Assembly (NCBI RefSeq): GCF_023277925.1
Contig: NZ_CP063832.1
Location: 2,992,001-3,056,000 of the forward strand
Length of the DNA: 64,000 nucleotides
Source of the DNA: Pseudomonas entomophila
GTDB taxonomy: Bacteria; Pseudomonadota; Gammaproteobacteria; Pseudomonadales; Pseudomonadaceae
Reading direction: 5' to 3'
A program made the position numbers and the translations under genes. Below are positions 1 to 9,497 of the stretch, piece by piece. Position 1 is the stretch's first letter, and every line of letters begins with the position of its first letter. The notes beneath the pieces are model-generated. The model was not told where the DNA came from and did not search any database. It saw nothing but the letters and a program-made list of their open reading frames with translations.

Positions 1-174
1 CTCTACGAACGCCAGGGCGTCGTTGAACATCGGCAGGGTTTTTTCCAGGTTGATGATGTGAATCTTGTTACGCGCGCCGAAAATGTACTTGCCCATTTTC
101 GGGTTCCAGTAACGGGTCTGGTGGCCGAAGTGCACACCGGCCTTCAGCATATCGCGCATGTTGACTTGGGACAT
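1..174 (-). CDS. rpsB: 30S ribosomal protein S2 (N-terminal part, cut by window start)
   Basis: Only the first 58 codons are in the window; the gene continues leftward beyond base 1. The translation begins [20 protein letters not shown] and continues with a [20 protein letters not shown] stretch, the invariant N-terminus of bacterial S2. S2 is a late-assembling small-subunit protein needed for S1 binding and translation initiation. The ATG at 172-174 is the only start matching the family N-terminus. The upstream leader holds the family's usual autoregulatory hairpin (separate entry). In pseudomonads rpsB is normally followed by tsf, which would lie outside this window. The identification is secure. 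Confidence 0.97.
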   Translation of the reverse strand, partial: MSQVNMRDMLKAGVHFGHQTRYWNPKMGKYIFGARNKIHIINLEKTLPMFNDALAFVE

Positions 175-184
175 GATAGTTCCT

Positions 185-235
185 TGATAAGTCGGGTTGG
201 GCCTCCACGTATCCCAATGACCAACCCGAATCTCC
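185..235 (-). ncRNA. rpsB leader hairpin (probable S2-binding autoregulatory element)
   Basis: In the rpsB 5' leader an 8-bp stem, CGGGTTGG (193-200) with CCAACCCG (221-228), encloses a 20-nt loop and ends a short distance before the S2 start codon. Gammaproteobacterial rpsB leaders are known to carry a conserved S2-responsive motif at this place. The pairing is seen directly; autoregulation is inferred from position and family knowledge. No gene fits in 175-521, which holds this leader, the rpsB promoter and the map promoter. Confidence 0.6.
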
Positions 236-317
236 GAGGAGACCGGGCACCCAGGCCATCGTGTCGACACGTGTGTGGGTTTGAGCTTACGGAGGTCATC
301 CCCCGAAAGCGGCGCAT

Positions 318-323
318 TTTATA
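318..323 (-). promoter_or_regulatory. Candidate -10 element of the rpsB promoter
   Basis: Reading the minus strand, TATAAA lies about 145 nt upstream of the rpsB start and just upstream of a GC-rich stretch, GCGCCG, of the kind seen near stringently controlled ribosomal-protein promoters. A -35 match is weak (TTTCGT at about 17 bp). Inferred from sequence only. Confidence 0.45.
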
Positions 324-464
324 CCACAGACCACGACCGAACGAAACCCGAATAATGATTCGTCCGTCAGTGGCTTTTGCAGCACCCAGGCTTTAGGGCC
401 AGAATGCCTTCAACAGACCACTGAATCCTCGGGATTATCCCGCCAGATCGCCGCCATGCTCTGG

Positions 465-470
465 TAGAAT
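465..470 (+). promoter_or_regulatory. Candidate extended -10 (TGGTAGAAT) for map
   Basis: TAGAAT preceded by TGG forms an extended -10 about 50 nt upstream of the map start codon; no good -35 is present, which is tolerable for extended -10 promoters. It would make map, and possibly glnD and dapC, transcribed divergently from rpsB. Inference. Confidence 0.4.
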
Positions 471-521
471 CCGGCCTTTCCCGTTCGTTCGCGCCGCACG
501 CGGCGCCGTAGAGAGCCTGTA

Positions 522-1304
522 ATGACCGTCACCATCAAGACCGCAGAAGACATCGAGAAGATGCGCGTCGCCGGCCGCCTGGCCGCCGAAGTCCTCGAAA
601 TGATCGAGGAACACGTCAAGCCCGGCATCACCACCGAAGCGCTCGACCGCATCTGCCACGACTACATCGTCAACGTCCAGCAGGCCATTCCGGCACCGCT
701 CAACTACAAGGGCTACCCGAAATCGATCTGCACCTCGATCAACCATGTGGTGTGCCACGGCATCCCCAACGACAAGCCGTTGAAGAAGGGCGACACCCTC
801 AATATCGACGTCACCGTGATCAAGGACGGCTACCACGGCGATACCAGCCGCATGTTCCATGTCGGCGAGGTCCCGGAGTGGGCTGCGCGCCTGTCGAAGG
901 TGACGCAGGAGTGCATGTACAAGGCCATCGAGCTGGTCAAGCCGGGCTGCCGCCTGGGCGACATCGGCGAAGTGATCCAGAAGCACGCTGAAAAGAATGG
1001 CTTCTCGGTGGTACGCGAATTCTGCGGCCATGGTATCGGCAAGGTATTCCACGAAGAGCCGCAGATCCTGCACTACGGCAGGGCCGGCACCGGCATGGAG
1101 CTCAAGGAAGGCATGACCTTCACCATCGAGCCGATGATCAACCAAGGCAAGGCCGACACCAAGGTACTCGGCGACGGCTGGACCGCCATCACCAAGGATC
1201 GCAAGCTCTCCGCCCAGTGGGAGCACACGCTGGTGGTAACCGCCACCGGCTACGAGATCTTCACCCTGCGCAAGGACGACACCATCCCGCGCACCTCGGC
1301 CTGA
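522..1304 (+). CDS. map: Methionine aminopeptidase, type I
   Basis: Removes the initiator methionine from nascent proteins in the cytoplasm using a two-metal centre. The 260-aa length is normal for type Ia enzymes. Visible signatures are NIDVTV and DTSRMF (the two aspartate ligands), CGHGIG (histidine ligand), TIEPM and QWEHT (glutamate ligands). The gene faces away from rpsB, the classical map/rpsB arrangement of proteobacteria, and is followed after 26 bp by glnD on the same strand. All metal ligands appear intact. Upstream in-frame codons would give no family-like extension, so the ATG at 522 is the start. Confidence 0.97.
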   Translation: MTVTIKTAEDIEKMRVAGRLAAEVLEMIEEHVKPGITTEALDRICHDYIVNVQQAIPAPLNYKGYPKSICTSINHVVCHGIPNDKPLKKGDTLNIDVTVIKDGYHGDTSRMFHVGEVPEWAARLSKVTQECMYKAIELVKPGCRLGDIGEVIQKHAEKNGFSVVREFCGHGIGKVFHEEPQILHYGRAGTGMELKEGMTFTIEPMINQGKADTKVLGDGWTAITKDRKLSAQWEHTLVVTATGYEIFTLRKDDTIPRTSA

Positions 1305-1330
1305 CCTTCACATCACAGGAACGCGACTCG

Positions 1331-4033
1331 ATGCCCCAGGTGGATCCCGAGCTGTTCGACCGCGGCCAGTTCCAGGCGGAACTGGCCCTCAAGGCAAGCC
1401 CCATCGCCGCCTTCAAGAAAGCCATCCGCATGGCTGGCGAAGTGCTCGACAAGCGTTTCCGCGAAGGCCGCGAGATCCGCCGGCTGATCGAGGACCGCGC
1501 CTGGTTCGTCGACAACATCCTGCAACAGGCCTGGAACCAGTTCGACTGGGGCAAAACGGACGGCATCGCCCTGGTGGCGGTGGGCGGCTACGGCCGCGGC
1601 GAACTGCACCCCTACTCCGACATCGACCTGCTGATCCTGCTCGATGCCGCCGAGCACGAGCAGTACCGCGACGCCATCGAGCGCTTCCTCACACTGTTGT
1701 GGGATATCGGCCTGGAAGTCGGCCAGAGCGTGCGCACCGTCGATGAATGCGCCGAGCAGGCCCGCGCCGACCTGACGGTCATCACCAACCTGATGGAAAG
1801 CCGCACCATCGCCGGCCCAGAGCCACTGCGCCTGCGCATGCTCGATGCCACCAGCACCGCGTACATGTGGCCGAGCAAGGAGTTTTTCCTCGCCAAGCGC
1901 GCCGAACTCAAGGCCCGCCACCACAAGTACAACGACACCGAGTACAACCTCGAACCCAACGTCAAGGGCGGCCCGGGCGGCCTGCGCGATATCCAGACCG
2001 TATTGTGGGTAGCTCGTCGCCAGTACGGCACACTGAACCTGCATGCCCTGGCTGGCGAGGACTTCCTGCTGGAGAGCGAGAACGAACTGCTGGCCTCCTC
2101 CCAAGCCTTCCTCTGGCGCGTGCGCTACGCCCTGCACATGCTCGCCGGGCGCGCCGAGGATCGCCTGCTGTTCGACCACCAGCGCAGCATCGCAACGCTG
2201 TTGGGCTTCAACGACGAGAACCCCAAGCGCGCCATCGAACAGTTCATGCAGCAGTACTACCGGGTGGTGATGAGCATCAGCCAACTGTGCGACCTGATCA
2301 TCCAGCACTTCGAGGAAGTGATCCTCGCCGACGACGACAGTGGTACCACGCAACCGCTCAATACCCGCTTCCGCCTGCATGACGGCTATATAGAAGCGGT
2401 CAATCCGAACGTGTTCAAGCGCACGCCGTTCGCCATGCTGGAAATCTTCGTGCTGATGGCCCAGCACCCCGAGATCAAGGGGGTGCGCGCCGACACCGTG
2501 CGCCTGTTGCGCGAACACCGCCACTTGATCGACGACAAGTTCCGCAACGATATCCGCAACACCAGCCTGTTCATCGAGCTGTTCAAGTGCGAAATCGGTA
2601 TCCATCGCAACCTGCGGCGGATGAACCGCTACGGCATTCTCGGCCGCTACCTGCCGGAGTTCGGCCTGATCGTCGGGCAGATGCAGCACGACCTGTTCCA
2701 CATCTATACGGTCGATGCCCACACCCTCAACCTGATCAAGCACCTGCGCAAGCTGCAGTACACCCCGGTTTCGGAGAAATTCCCGCTGGCCAGCAAGCTC
2801 ATGGGCCGCCTGCCCAAGCCCGAACTGATCTACCTGGCCGGCCTGTACCACGACATCGGCAAAGGCCGCCAGGGTGACCACTCCGAGTTGGGCGCGGTGG
2901 ATGCCCAGGCGTTCTGTGCGCGCCACCAGTTGCCCGCCTGGGACAGCCGCCTGATCGTCTGGCTGGTGCAGAACCACCTGGTGATGTCCACCACCGCCCA
3001 GCGCAAGGACCTGTCCGACCCGCAGGTCATCAACGATTTCGCCCTGCACGTGGGCGACGAGACACGCCTGGACTACCTCTACGTACTGACCGTGGCCGAT
3101 ATCAACGCCACCAACCCCAGCCTGTGGAACTCCTGGCGGGCGAGCCTGTTGCGCCAGCTCTACACCGAAACCAAGCGCGCCTTGCGCCGGGGCCTGGAAA
3201 ACCCGCTGGACCGCGAGGAGCAGATCCGCCAGACCCAGAGCGCCGCACTGGACATCCTGGTGCGCGAGGGCACCGACCCGGACGACGTCGAACAGCTCTG
3301 GTCGCAACTGGGTGATGACTACTTCCTCAAGCACAATGCCGCCGACGTGGCCTGGCACAGCGACGCCATCCTCCAGCAACCCGCCGACAGCGGCCCGCTG
3401 GTGCTGATCAAGGAAACCACCCAGCGCGAGTTCGAGGGCGGCACGCAGATCTTCATCTATGCCCCCGACCAGCACGATTTCTTCGCCGTGACCGTGGCTG
3501 CCATGGCGCAGCTCAACCTGAACATCCACGACGCCCGCATCATCACCTCCAGCAGCCAGTTCACCCTCGACACCTACATCGTGCTCGACAACGACGGCGG
3601 CTCGATCGGCGACAACCCGCAGCGGGTCAAGCAGATCCGCGATGGCCTGACCGAAGCGCTGCGCACCCCCGAGGACTACCCGGCGATCATCCAGCGCCGG
3701 GTGCCGCGCCAGCTCAAGCACTTCGACTTTCCGCCCCAGGTGACCATCCTCAACGACGCCCAGCGCCCGGTGACCATCCTCGAAATCACCGCCCCCGACC
3801 GCCCCGGCTTGCTCGCACGGATCGGGCGGATCTTCCTGGAATTCGACCTGTCGCTGCAGAACGCCAAGATCGCCACCCTCGGCGAACGTGTGGAAGACGT
3901 GTTCTTCATCACCGACGCCGACAACCAGCCGCTGTCCGACCCGCAGCTGTGCAGCCGCCTGCAGGAGGCCATCGTCCAGCAGTTGCAGGCCGGCCAGGCC
4001 AGCGAAGCCAGCCCTTCCCGCATGACCTTTTGA
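1331..4033 (+). CDS. glnD: Bifunctional [protein-PII] uridylyltransferase / uridylyl-removing enzyme
   Basis: GlnD senses glutamine and adds or removes UMP on PII proteins (GlnB/GlnK), setting nitrogen status for NtrBC and glutamine synthetase. The 900-aa protein shows the expected order: a nucleotidyltransferase domain with [19 protein letters not shown] near residues 80-100, an HD domain with YHDIGKG near residue 510, and two C-terminal ACT domains (about 710-790 and 820-890). The open frame extends upstream into map, but ATG at 1331, beginning [14 protein letters not shown], matches the family start and follows an AGGAA-type SD. It lies 26 bp after map and 21 bp before dapC, so the three are probably co-transcribed. 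Confidence 0.97.
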   Translation: MPQVDPELFDRGQFQAELALKASPIAAFKKAIRMAGEVLDKRFREGREIRRLIEDRAWFVDNILQQAWNQFDWGKTDGIALVAVGGYGRGELHPYSDIDLLILLDAAEHEQYRDAIERFLTLLWDIGLEVGQSVRTVDECAEQARADLTVITNLMESRTIAGPEPLRLRMLDATSTAYMWPSKEFFLAKRAELKARHHKYNDTEYNLEPNVKGGPGGLRDIQTVLWVARRQYGTLNLHALAGEDFLLESENELLASSQAFLWRVRYALHMLAGRAEDRLLFDHQRSIATLLGFNDENPKRAIEQFMQQYYRVVMSISQLCDLIIQHFEEVILADDDSGTTQPLNTRFRLHDGYIEAVNPNVFKRTPFAMLEIFVLMAQHPEIKGVRADTVRLLREHRHLIDDKFRNDIRNTSLFIELFKCEIGIHRNLRRMNRYGILGRYLPEFGLIVGQMQHDLFHIYTVDAHTLNLIKHLRKLQYTPVSEKFPLASKLMGRLPKPELIYLAGLYHDIGKGRQGDHSELGAVDAQAFCARHQLPAWDSRLIVWLVQNHLVMSTTAQRKDLSDPQVINDFALHVGDETRLDYLYVLTVADINATNPSLWNSWRASLLRQLYTETKRALRRGLENPLDREEQIRQTQSAALDILVREGTDPDDVEQLWSQLGDDYFLKHNAADVAWHSDAILQQPADSGPLVLIKETTQREFEGGTQIFIYAPDQHDFFAVTVAAMAQLNLNIHDARIITSSSQFTLDTYIVLDNDGGSIGDNPQRVKQIRDGLTEALRTPEDYPAIIQRRVPRQLKHFDFPPQVTILNDAQRPVTILEITAPDRPGLLARIGRIFLEFDLSLQNAKIATLGERVEDVFFITDADNQPLSDPQLCSRLQEAIVQQLQAGQASEASPSRMTF

Positions 4034-4054
4034 CGATTACGAGACCTTGCGCCG

Positions 4055-5248
4055 ATGAACCATGCCTTGACCCAGCTTCAGCCCTACCCGTTCGAGAAAC
4101 TGCGCGCCCTGCTCGGTAGCGTGAAGCCTGCGGCGGACAAACGCGCCATCGCCCTGTCGATCGGCGAGCCGAAGCACGAATCGCCGGCGTTCGTCGCCAA
4201 GGCCTTGGCCGATAACCTCGACAAGCTGGCGGTCTATCCCAGCACCCTCGGCCTGCCAGCCCTGCGCCAGGCCATCGGCCAGTGGTGCGAGCGCCGCTTC
4301 AAGGTGCCGGCTGGCTGGCTGGATGCCGACCGCCACATCCTGCCGGTGAACGGCACCCGCGAGGCCCTGTTCGCCTTCACCCAGGCCGTGGTCAACCGCG
4401 CGGACGATGGCCTGGTGGTCAGCCCCAACCCGTTCTACCAGATCTACGAAGGCGCGGCCCTGCTGGCCGGCGCCACCCCGCACTACCTGCCCTGCCTGGA
4501 AAGCAATGGCTTCAACCCCGACTTCGATGCCGTGCCGGCCGATGTCTGGAAGCGCTGCCAGATCCTGTTCCTGTGCTCACCCGGCAACCCCACCGGCGCG
4601 CTGGTGCCGATGGAAACGCTGAAAAAACTGATCGCCCTGGCCGACGAGCACGACTTCGTCATCGCCTCCGATGAGTGCTACAGCGAACTCTACTTCAACG
4701 AGGACGCCCCACCACCAGGCCTGCTCACCGCCTGCGCCGAGCTTGGGCGCAGCGACTTCAAGCGCTGCGTGGTGTTCCACAGCCTGTCCAAGCGCTCCAA
4801 CCTGCCAGGCCTGCGCTCGGGCTTCGTCGCCGGTGACGCCGAGATCATCAAGCCGTTCCTGCTGTACCGCACCTACCACGGCTGCGCCATGCCGGTGCAA
4901 ACGCAGCTGGCCAGCATCGCCGCCTGGCAGGACGAGGGCCATGTACGCGACAACCGAGACCAGTACCGCGCCAAGTACGATGCGGTGCTCGACATCCTGC
5001 AGCCGGTGCTGGACGTGCAGCGCCCCGATGGCAGCTTCTACCTGTGGGCCAAGGTGCCGGGCAACGACGCTGACTTCACCCGCGACCTGTTCGAAGCGCA
5101 GCACGTGACCGTGGTACCGGGCTCGTACCTGTCGCGCGAGGTGGATGGCGTCAATCCGGGGGCCGGGCGCGTGCGCATGGCTTTGGTCGCACCGTTGACC
5201 GAATGCATCGAGGCGGCCGAGCGAATTCGTGCCTTCCTGAGCCGCTGA
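4055..5248 (+). CDS. dapC: Succinyldiaminopimelate transaminase
   Basis: A class I/II PLP-dependent aminotransferase of 397 aa. It converts N-succinyl-2-amino-6-ketopimelate plus glutamate to N-succinyl-LL-diaminopimelate in the lysine/peptidoglycan pathway. SPGNPTG near residue 175 and the PLP lysine in HSLSKRSNLPGLRSG near residue 245 are intact. The glnD-dapC adjacency is known in pseudomonads and supports dapC over a generic AspC-type call. The same pathway is represented by dapD and dapE in this window, at separate sites. Downstream lies a strong hairpin ending in a T tract (separate entry). Confidence 0.92.
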   Translation: MNHALTQLQPYPFEKLRALLGSVKPAADKRAIALSIGEPKHESPAFVAKALADNLDKLAVYPSTLGLPALRQAIGQWCERRFKVPAGWLDADRHILPVNGTREALFAFTQAVVNRADDGLVVSPNPFYQIYEGAALLAGATPHYLPCLESNGFNPDFDAVPADVWKRCQILFLCSPGNPTGALVPMETLKKLIALADEHDFVIASDECYSELYFNEDAPPPGLLTACAELGRSDFKRCVVFHSLSKRSNLPGLRSGFVAGDAEIIKPFLLYRTYHGCAMPVQTQLASIAAWQDEGHVRDNRDQYRAKYDAVLDILQPVLDVQRPDGSFYLWAKVPGNDADFTRDLFEAQHVTVVPGSYLSREVDGVNPGAGRVRMALVAPLTECIEAAERIRAFLSR

Positions 5249-5290
5249 CACGGCAGCACTATCTACCGCACACAGGCACGCCAGCAGAGG

Positions 5291-5321
5291 AAAACTCCGG
5301 GTTTCAAACCACGGAGTTTTT
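5291..5321 (+). terminator. Hairpin with T tract: dapC terminator that also covers the next gene's SD
   Basis: A perfect 9-bp stem, AAAACTCCG (5291-5299) with CGGAGTTTT (5312-5320), has a 12-nt loop and runs into further T residues. It looks like an intrinsic terminator for dapC. The right arm contains GGAG at 5313-5316, spaced 8 nt from the ATG at 5325, so it is also the only SD of the metzincin gene. Seen directly; the regulatory role is inference. Confidence 0.65.
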
Positions 5322-5324
5322 CCC

Positions 5325-6086
5325 ATGCCTCAACTGATCTTTTCCCACCGTCTGAAGCCTGCCGACCCACATCTCGCCGAGCAGATGGCACTACTGGAGA
5401 ACCCTGGCAACGCAGCCAGGCGCTTCGGCGGCCGACAAAAACGTGCCCTGGCCATCACCGGCAAACTTTGGCGCCCTGGCCGTGTGCTGGAGGTGTCGTT
5501 CCTCGGCAACCCCGATGACACCCTGAAGTCGGAAATCTTCAGGACTGCTTCGAACTGGTTGTTGCGCTCGGGCGCCAACCTGGCACTGGCCCTGAGCCAG
5601 GACAATGACCCGCAGGCACAGATCAGGGTGCGCACCGGCAGGGCGCTGCCACGCAATGAGTCCTGCGCCGGGACCGACGCACTGGCCATGCCCGCCGAGA
5701 CCATGAACCTCAACGTCGAGCCCGGTGATGCCGCCTTCGAGCACGTTGTCCTGCACGAATTCGGCCATGCCCTAGGGGCTGAGCACGAACACCAGCACCC
5801 CGATGCCAGCATTCCATGGAACGTGGAGGCAGTTGTGCACGCGGCCGTTACGGAGCAAGGCTGGACACGCCAGCAGGTGATGGACGAAATGATCGCCAGG
5901 CGCACTGACATCGGCCTGGTGAAGACCCAGTACGACCCTGGCTCGGTCATGCATTACCCGGTTCCCCAAGCGTTCACTTACGGTGACTGGGAAATTGGGC
6001 TGAACAGCCGCTTGAGTGAAAAGGATCTGGCCTTCATGCGCCTGGCCTACCCTTACCCGAACAACGCCTCCCAGGCAGCTACCTGA
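5325..6086 (+). CDS. Metzincin-type zinc metalloprotease (astacin/M12-like)
   Basis: A 253-aa protein with the full metzincin zinc site HEFGHALGAEH (HExxHxxGxxH) near residues 146-156 and a Met-turn SVMHYPVP near residue 207, so a catalytically competent zinc endopeptidase is predicted. The N-terminal 110 residues resemble a propeptide or accessory region. No Sec signal peptide or membrane segment is visible, so it is either cytoplasmic, exported without a classical signal, or a toxin-like effector. It overlaps the convergent antiporter gene by 8 bp at the stop codons. Its only SD lies in the arm of the upstream hairpin. The substrate is unknown. Confidence 0.8.
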   Translation: MPQLIFSHRLKPADPHLAEQMALLENPGNAARRFGGRQKRALAITGKLWRPGRVLEVSFLGNPDDTLKSEIFRTASNWLLRSGANLALALSQDNDPQAQIRVRTGRALPRNESCAGTDALAMPAETMNLNVEPGDAAFEHVVLHEFGHALGAEHEHQHPDASIPWNVEAVVHAAVTEQGWTRQQVMDEMIARRTDIGLVKTQYDPGSVMHYPVPQAFTYGDWEIGLNSRLSEKDLAFMRLAYPYPNNASQAAT

Positions 6087-7725
6087 CCTGCCCCAGATTC
6101 GCCTCACTCATGTCCAGCTCGCCCAGTACCTGGCGCACCACTTCATCGCCCACCTGATGCTGGCGATGCAGGCTGTACAGCTCCAGGCGCTGGGCCCGCA
6201 GCGCTCGCAGGCGCAAGCGACGCTCCAGCAAGTCCATCTGCTCAGCCAGCGCGCGGGCTTCGGCGGTGTCATTGTAGCTGTCCAGCTCATCCCGATACTC
6301 GGCCATCAACCGGGCTTTGAGTTCGATGGCCAGGGTCGCCTGCGCCGCATCCTGTGGTGCGCCTGCGTCGGTCACTTCCTCAGCCTCGAGGGCGTGGATG
6401 GCCGCCTCGGCCGTGCGCCGCCAGGCTTCCTGGACCTCCTGGCGCAGCCGTTCATCCGGGCTCTTGGTGACGCCGCGCAACAAGATCGGCAAGGCGATGA
6501 CGGCGCTGATCAGCGACAGCAGGATCACCCCGGCGGCAATGAAGATCAGCAGATCACGCTCAGGAAATGCCTTGCCCGCCCCCATCAGCAAAGGCACCGA
6601 CATCACACCCGCCAGGGTTACCGCACCCCGTACGCCACCCAGGGTCAGCAACCAGCAGGACCGGGCGGTCGGCATCAGAACCAGCGCGGGCTTGCCGCGC
6701 CAGCGGCGCACCACGCCGATCGCCCGCCAGATGCTCTGCACCCAGATGAAACGCAACAGCACCAGCGCGGCGAAGATCGCCACAACGTCCAGGCAGCGCC
6801 AGGCCAGGGTCGGCCAGACTGCGGCCTCGTCGCTGACCACCGCCTTGACGATGTCCGGCAGTTGCAGGCCGAGCAACAGGAAGATCAAACCGTTGAAGGC
6901 GAACTCCAACAGCGACCAGACGCTGCGGTTGAGCAGGCGGGTACTGGTCTGGCGCGGCAGCAAGTCGAGCCAGCTCTGCATCATGCCGGCAGCCACAGCC
7001 GAGAGGATGCCCGAGACGCCCAGGCGCTCGGCCAGCACGTAGGCCGCAAACGGTAACAACAGCATGAACACCACATGGGTCGCCGGGTCGTCCCAGCCAC
7101 GGGCGATCATCCACATCCGCAGGCGCCCGACCAACCAACTGAGCGCCACGCCCACCGCCAAGCCGCCAAGGGCGACGAGCACGAAGGCGAGGCTCGCTTC
7201 GGCCAACGAGAACACGCCGGTAATCGCCGCCACCAAGGCAAACTTGAATGTCACCAGGCCTGAAGCGTCATTCATCAATGCTTCGCCCTGCAGCATGTGC
7301 ATCAACGGCGTGGGCAGACGGTCCTGGGTAATGGCCGACACGGCCACGGCATCGGTGGGCGAAAGCACCGCCGCCAGCGCAAAAGCCACCGGCAACGGAA
7401 TGGCTGGCAGCAGCCAATGAATGAAGTAACCGGCCCCGACCACGGTGAACAGCACCAACCCCACCGCCAATGCCACTACCGGCCCGCGGATGCGCCACAG
7501 CTCACGCTTGGGCATGCGCCAGCCATCGGCGAACAGCAGTGGCGGCAGGAACAGGAACAGGAACAACTCTGGGTCCAGCGCCACATGCAGCCCCAGGGTC
7601 GGCCAGGCCAGCAAGGCACCGGCGCCGATCTGCACCAGCGGCAGTGGCAGCGGCAGCACGCGCCCCACCAGTTTCGAAACGCTCACCAGCATCAGCAGGA
7701 TAAGAACGGTATAGGCTGACTGCAT
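6079..7725 (-). CDS. Na+/H+ antiporter, CPA1 family
   Basis: A 548-aa inner-membrane protein that probably exchanges cytoplasmic Na+ (or K+) for H+. About twelve hydrophobic segments fill residues 1-420. The CPA1 transport core motif appears as GEALMNDASG near residue 150, and a charged helical cytoplasmic tail (about 430-548) follows. The frame stays open upstream to 7995, but the product only becomes family-like at MQSAYTVLILLMLVSVSKLV, so the ATG at 7723-7725 is chosen. The gene is convergent with the metzincin and divergent from the ArsC-like gene. The exact cation cannot be read from sequence. Confidence 0.88.
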   Translation of the reverse strand: MQSAYTVLILLMLVSVSKLVGRVLPLPLPLVQIGAGALLAWPTLGLHVALDPELFLFLFLPPLLFADGWRMPKRELWRIRGPVVALAVGLVLFTVVGAGYFIHWLLPAIPLPVAFALAAVLSPTDAVAVSAITQDRLPTPLMHMLQGEALMNDASGLVTFKFALVAAITGVFSLAEASLAFVLVALGGLAVGVALSWLVGRLRMWMIARGWDDPATHVVFMLLLPFAAYVLAERLGVSGILSAVAAGMMQSWLDLLPRQTSTRLLNRSVWSLLEFAFNGLIFLLLGLQLPDIVKAVVSDEAAVWPTLAWRCLDVVAIFAALVLLRFIWVQSIWRAIGVVRRWRGKPALVLMPTARSCWLLTLGGVRGAVTLAGVMSVPLLMGAGKAFPERDLLIFIAAGVILLSLISAVIALPILLRGVTKSPDERLRQEVQEAWRRTAEAAIHALEAEEVTDAGAPQDAAQATLAIELKARLMAEYRDELDSYNDTAEARALAEQMDLLERRLRLRALRAQRLELYSLHRQHQVGDEVVRQVLGELDMSEANLGQVR

Positions 7726-7994
7726 CGGCGAGCTTCCTGTTTGAGCGGGGAATCGACAGCGGGGCGCAACAGCGCGATTGAAACAATATGTTAGCGGGGA
7801 GCGTCTATCGTAGGCCGCTGCACGATAGTCGCAGCTCGCTCGTGAATATGTAACACAATGATTCGCAAGAAGCGGTGACACATATTGCCCTTGACTTCGA
7901 GCCCGTGGCCGTGGCGCCAACCCCATCGATACCGCATAATCGGCCCCATCCCCTCTTAAAGGAGTACCGGGCTGTCCACAGCCCCAGGCATTCA

Positions 7995-8342
7995 ATGGCT
8001 TACACTCTCTACGGCATCAAAGCCTGCGACACCATGAAAAAAGCCCGCACCTGGCTTGAAGACAAGGCCATCGGCTTCGAATTCCACGATTACAAGACCC
8101 AGGGCATCGACCGCGACAGCCTGAATCGCTGGTGCACCGAGCACGGCTGGGAAGTCGTACTGAACCGCGCCGGCACCACCTTCCGCAAGCTGGACGACGC
8201 CAGCAAGGCTGATCTCGACCAAGCGAAGGCCGTCGAGCTGATGCTCGCCCAGCCGTCGATGATCAAACGCCCGGTACTGGACCTCGGCAACCGCACGCTC
8301 GTCGGCTTCAAGCCCGACCTGTACGCCGCGGCGCTGGCCTGA
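7995..8342 (+). CDS. ArsC/Spx-family reductase (YffB-like)
   Basis: A 115-aa thioredoxin-fold protein of the ArsC/YffB group, beginning MAYTLYGIKACDTMKKARTW. It keeps the single N-terminal cysteine (Cys10, in KACDTMKK) typical of YffB-like proteins and lacks a CxxC. A conserved Arg-containing IKRPVLD segment near residue 90 is present. The frame extends upstream to 7875, but ATG 7995 is the family start. It sits 41 bp before dapD, on the same strand and probably in the same transcript. True arsenate reduction is unlikely; glutathione-linked thiol reduction is the usual guess and remains unproven. Confidence 0.85.
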   Translation: MAYTLYGIKACDTMKKARTWLEDKAIGFEFHDYKTQGIDRDSLNRWCTEHGWEVVLNRAGTTFRKLDDASKADLDQAKAVELMLAQPSMIKRPVLDLGNRTLVGFKPDLYAAALA

Positions 8343-8383
8343 CCCGCATTACGCTCCATCCCCTTTTCGCACGAGGTAACTGC

Positions 8384-9418
8384 ATGTCTCATTCCCTGTT
8401 CAGCCTGGCCTTCGGTGTTGGCACCCTGAACCGCCAGGGCGCCTGGCTGGAAGTCTTCTACGCACAGCCGGTGCTCAAGCCGTCCGCCGAGCTGGTCACC
8501 GCCATCGCGCCGATCCTCGGTTACGAAGGTGGCAACCAGGCCATCGCCTTTACCACCGCCCAGGCCGCACAGCTGGCCGAAGCGCTCAAGGGTATCGATA
8601 GCGCTCAAGCCGCCTTGCTGACTCGCTTGGCCGAAAGCCACAAGCCGCTGGTCGCCACTCTTCTGGCCGAAGACGGCGCCCTGGCCTCCACCCCCGAGGC
8701 CTACCTCAAGTTGCACCTGCTGTCGCACCGCCTGGTCAAACCGCACGGCGTCTCGCTGGCCGGCATCTTCCCGCTGCTGCCCAACGTCGCCTGGACCAAC
8801 CAGGGCGCTATCGACCTGGCCGAACTGGCCGAGCTGCAACTGGAAGCACGCCTGAAAGGCGAGCTGCTGGAAGTGTTCTCGGTGGACAAATTCCCGAAGA
8901 TGACCGACTACGTGGTGCCAGCCGGCGTGCGTATCGCCGACACCGCCCGCGTGCGCCTGGGCGCCTACATCGGCGAAGGCACCACCATCATGCACGAAGG
9001 CTTCGTCAACTTTAACGCCGGCACCGAAGGCCCAGGCATGATCGAAGGCCGCGTCTCCGCAGGCGTATTCGTCGGCAAAGGCTCGGACTTGGGTGGCGGC
9101 TGCTCGACCATGGGCACCCTGTCCGGTGGCGGCAACATCGTCATCAAGGTCGGCGAAGGCTGCCTGATCGGCGCCAATGCCGGTATCGGCATCCCTCTGG
9201 GCGACCGCAACACCGTGGAAGCGGGCCTGTACATCACCGCCGGCACCAAGGTGAACCTGCTGGACGAGAACAACCAGCTGGTCAAGGTGGTCAAGGCCCG
9301 TGACCTGGCCGGCCAGACCGACCTGCTGTTCCGCCGCAACTCGCTCAACGGCGCGGTGGAGTGCAAGACCCACAAGTCGGCCATCGAGCTGAACGAAGCG
9401 CTGCACGCCCACAACTGA
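8384..9418 (+). CDS. dapD: 2,3,4,5-tetrahydropyridine-2,6-dicarboxylate N-succinyltransferase
   Basis: Uses succinyl-CoA to succinylate tetrahydrodipicolinate, the branch-committing step of the succinylase route to diaminopimelate and lysine. The 344-aa product is of the longer Pseudomonas type: an N-terminal alpha/beta domain is followed by a left-handed beta-helix of hexapeptide repeats from about residue 180 (IADTARVRLGAYIGEGTTIM, then GGGCSTMGTLSGGGN). It is preceded by an ArsC-like gene and closed by a strong intrinsic terminator. Call secure. Confidence 0.96.
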   Translation: MSHSLFSLAFGVGTLNRQGAWLEVFYAQPVLKPSAELVTAIAPILGYEGGNQAIAFTTAQAAQLAEALKGIDSAQAALLTRLAESHKPLVATLLAEDGALASTPEAYLKLHLLSHRLVKPHGVSLAGIFPLLPNVAWTNQGAIDLAELAELQLEARLKGELLEVFSVDKFPKMTDYVVPAGVRIADTARVRLGAYIGEGTTIMHEGFVNFNAGTEGPGMIEGRVSAGVFVGKGSDLGGGCSTMGTLSGGGNIVIKVGEGCLIGANAGIGIPLGDRNTVEAGLYITAGTKVNLLDENNQLVKVVKARDLAGQTDLLFRRNSLNGAVECKTHKSAIELNEALHAHN

Positions 9419-9443
9419 GAACCTGCCTGTTCGAAGTGATAAG

Positions 9444-9477
9444 ATCGGGTCTGCCTCTCCAGGCAGACCCGATTTTT
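9444..9477 (+). terminator. Intrinsic terminator after dapD
   Basis: A perfect 13-bp stem, ATCGGGTCTGCCT (9444-9456) with AGGCAGACCCGAT (9461-9473), has a CTCC loop and a T tract at 9474-9477. It separates dapD from csdA, which starts 20 bp later and therefore needs its own promoter or read-through. Confidence 0.9.
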
Positions 9478-9497
9478 CATTCCAGGCCCCCGCAAAC

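Noticed and set aside
1313-3721. 802-aa open frame on the minus strand over glnD
   Set aside because: It is the antisense of a complete glnD; its composition (Val, Gly, Ala, His-rich) is that of a GC-rich shadow frame and no domain is recognisable.
7726-7994. N-terminal extension of the CPA1 antiporter up to 7995
   Set aside because: The extension has no family similarity and is rich in Arg and Cys; the membrane domain begins at 7725.
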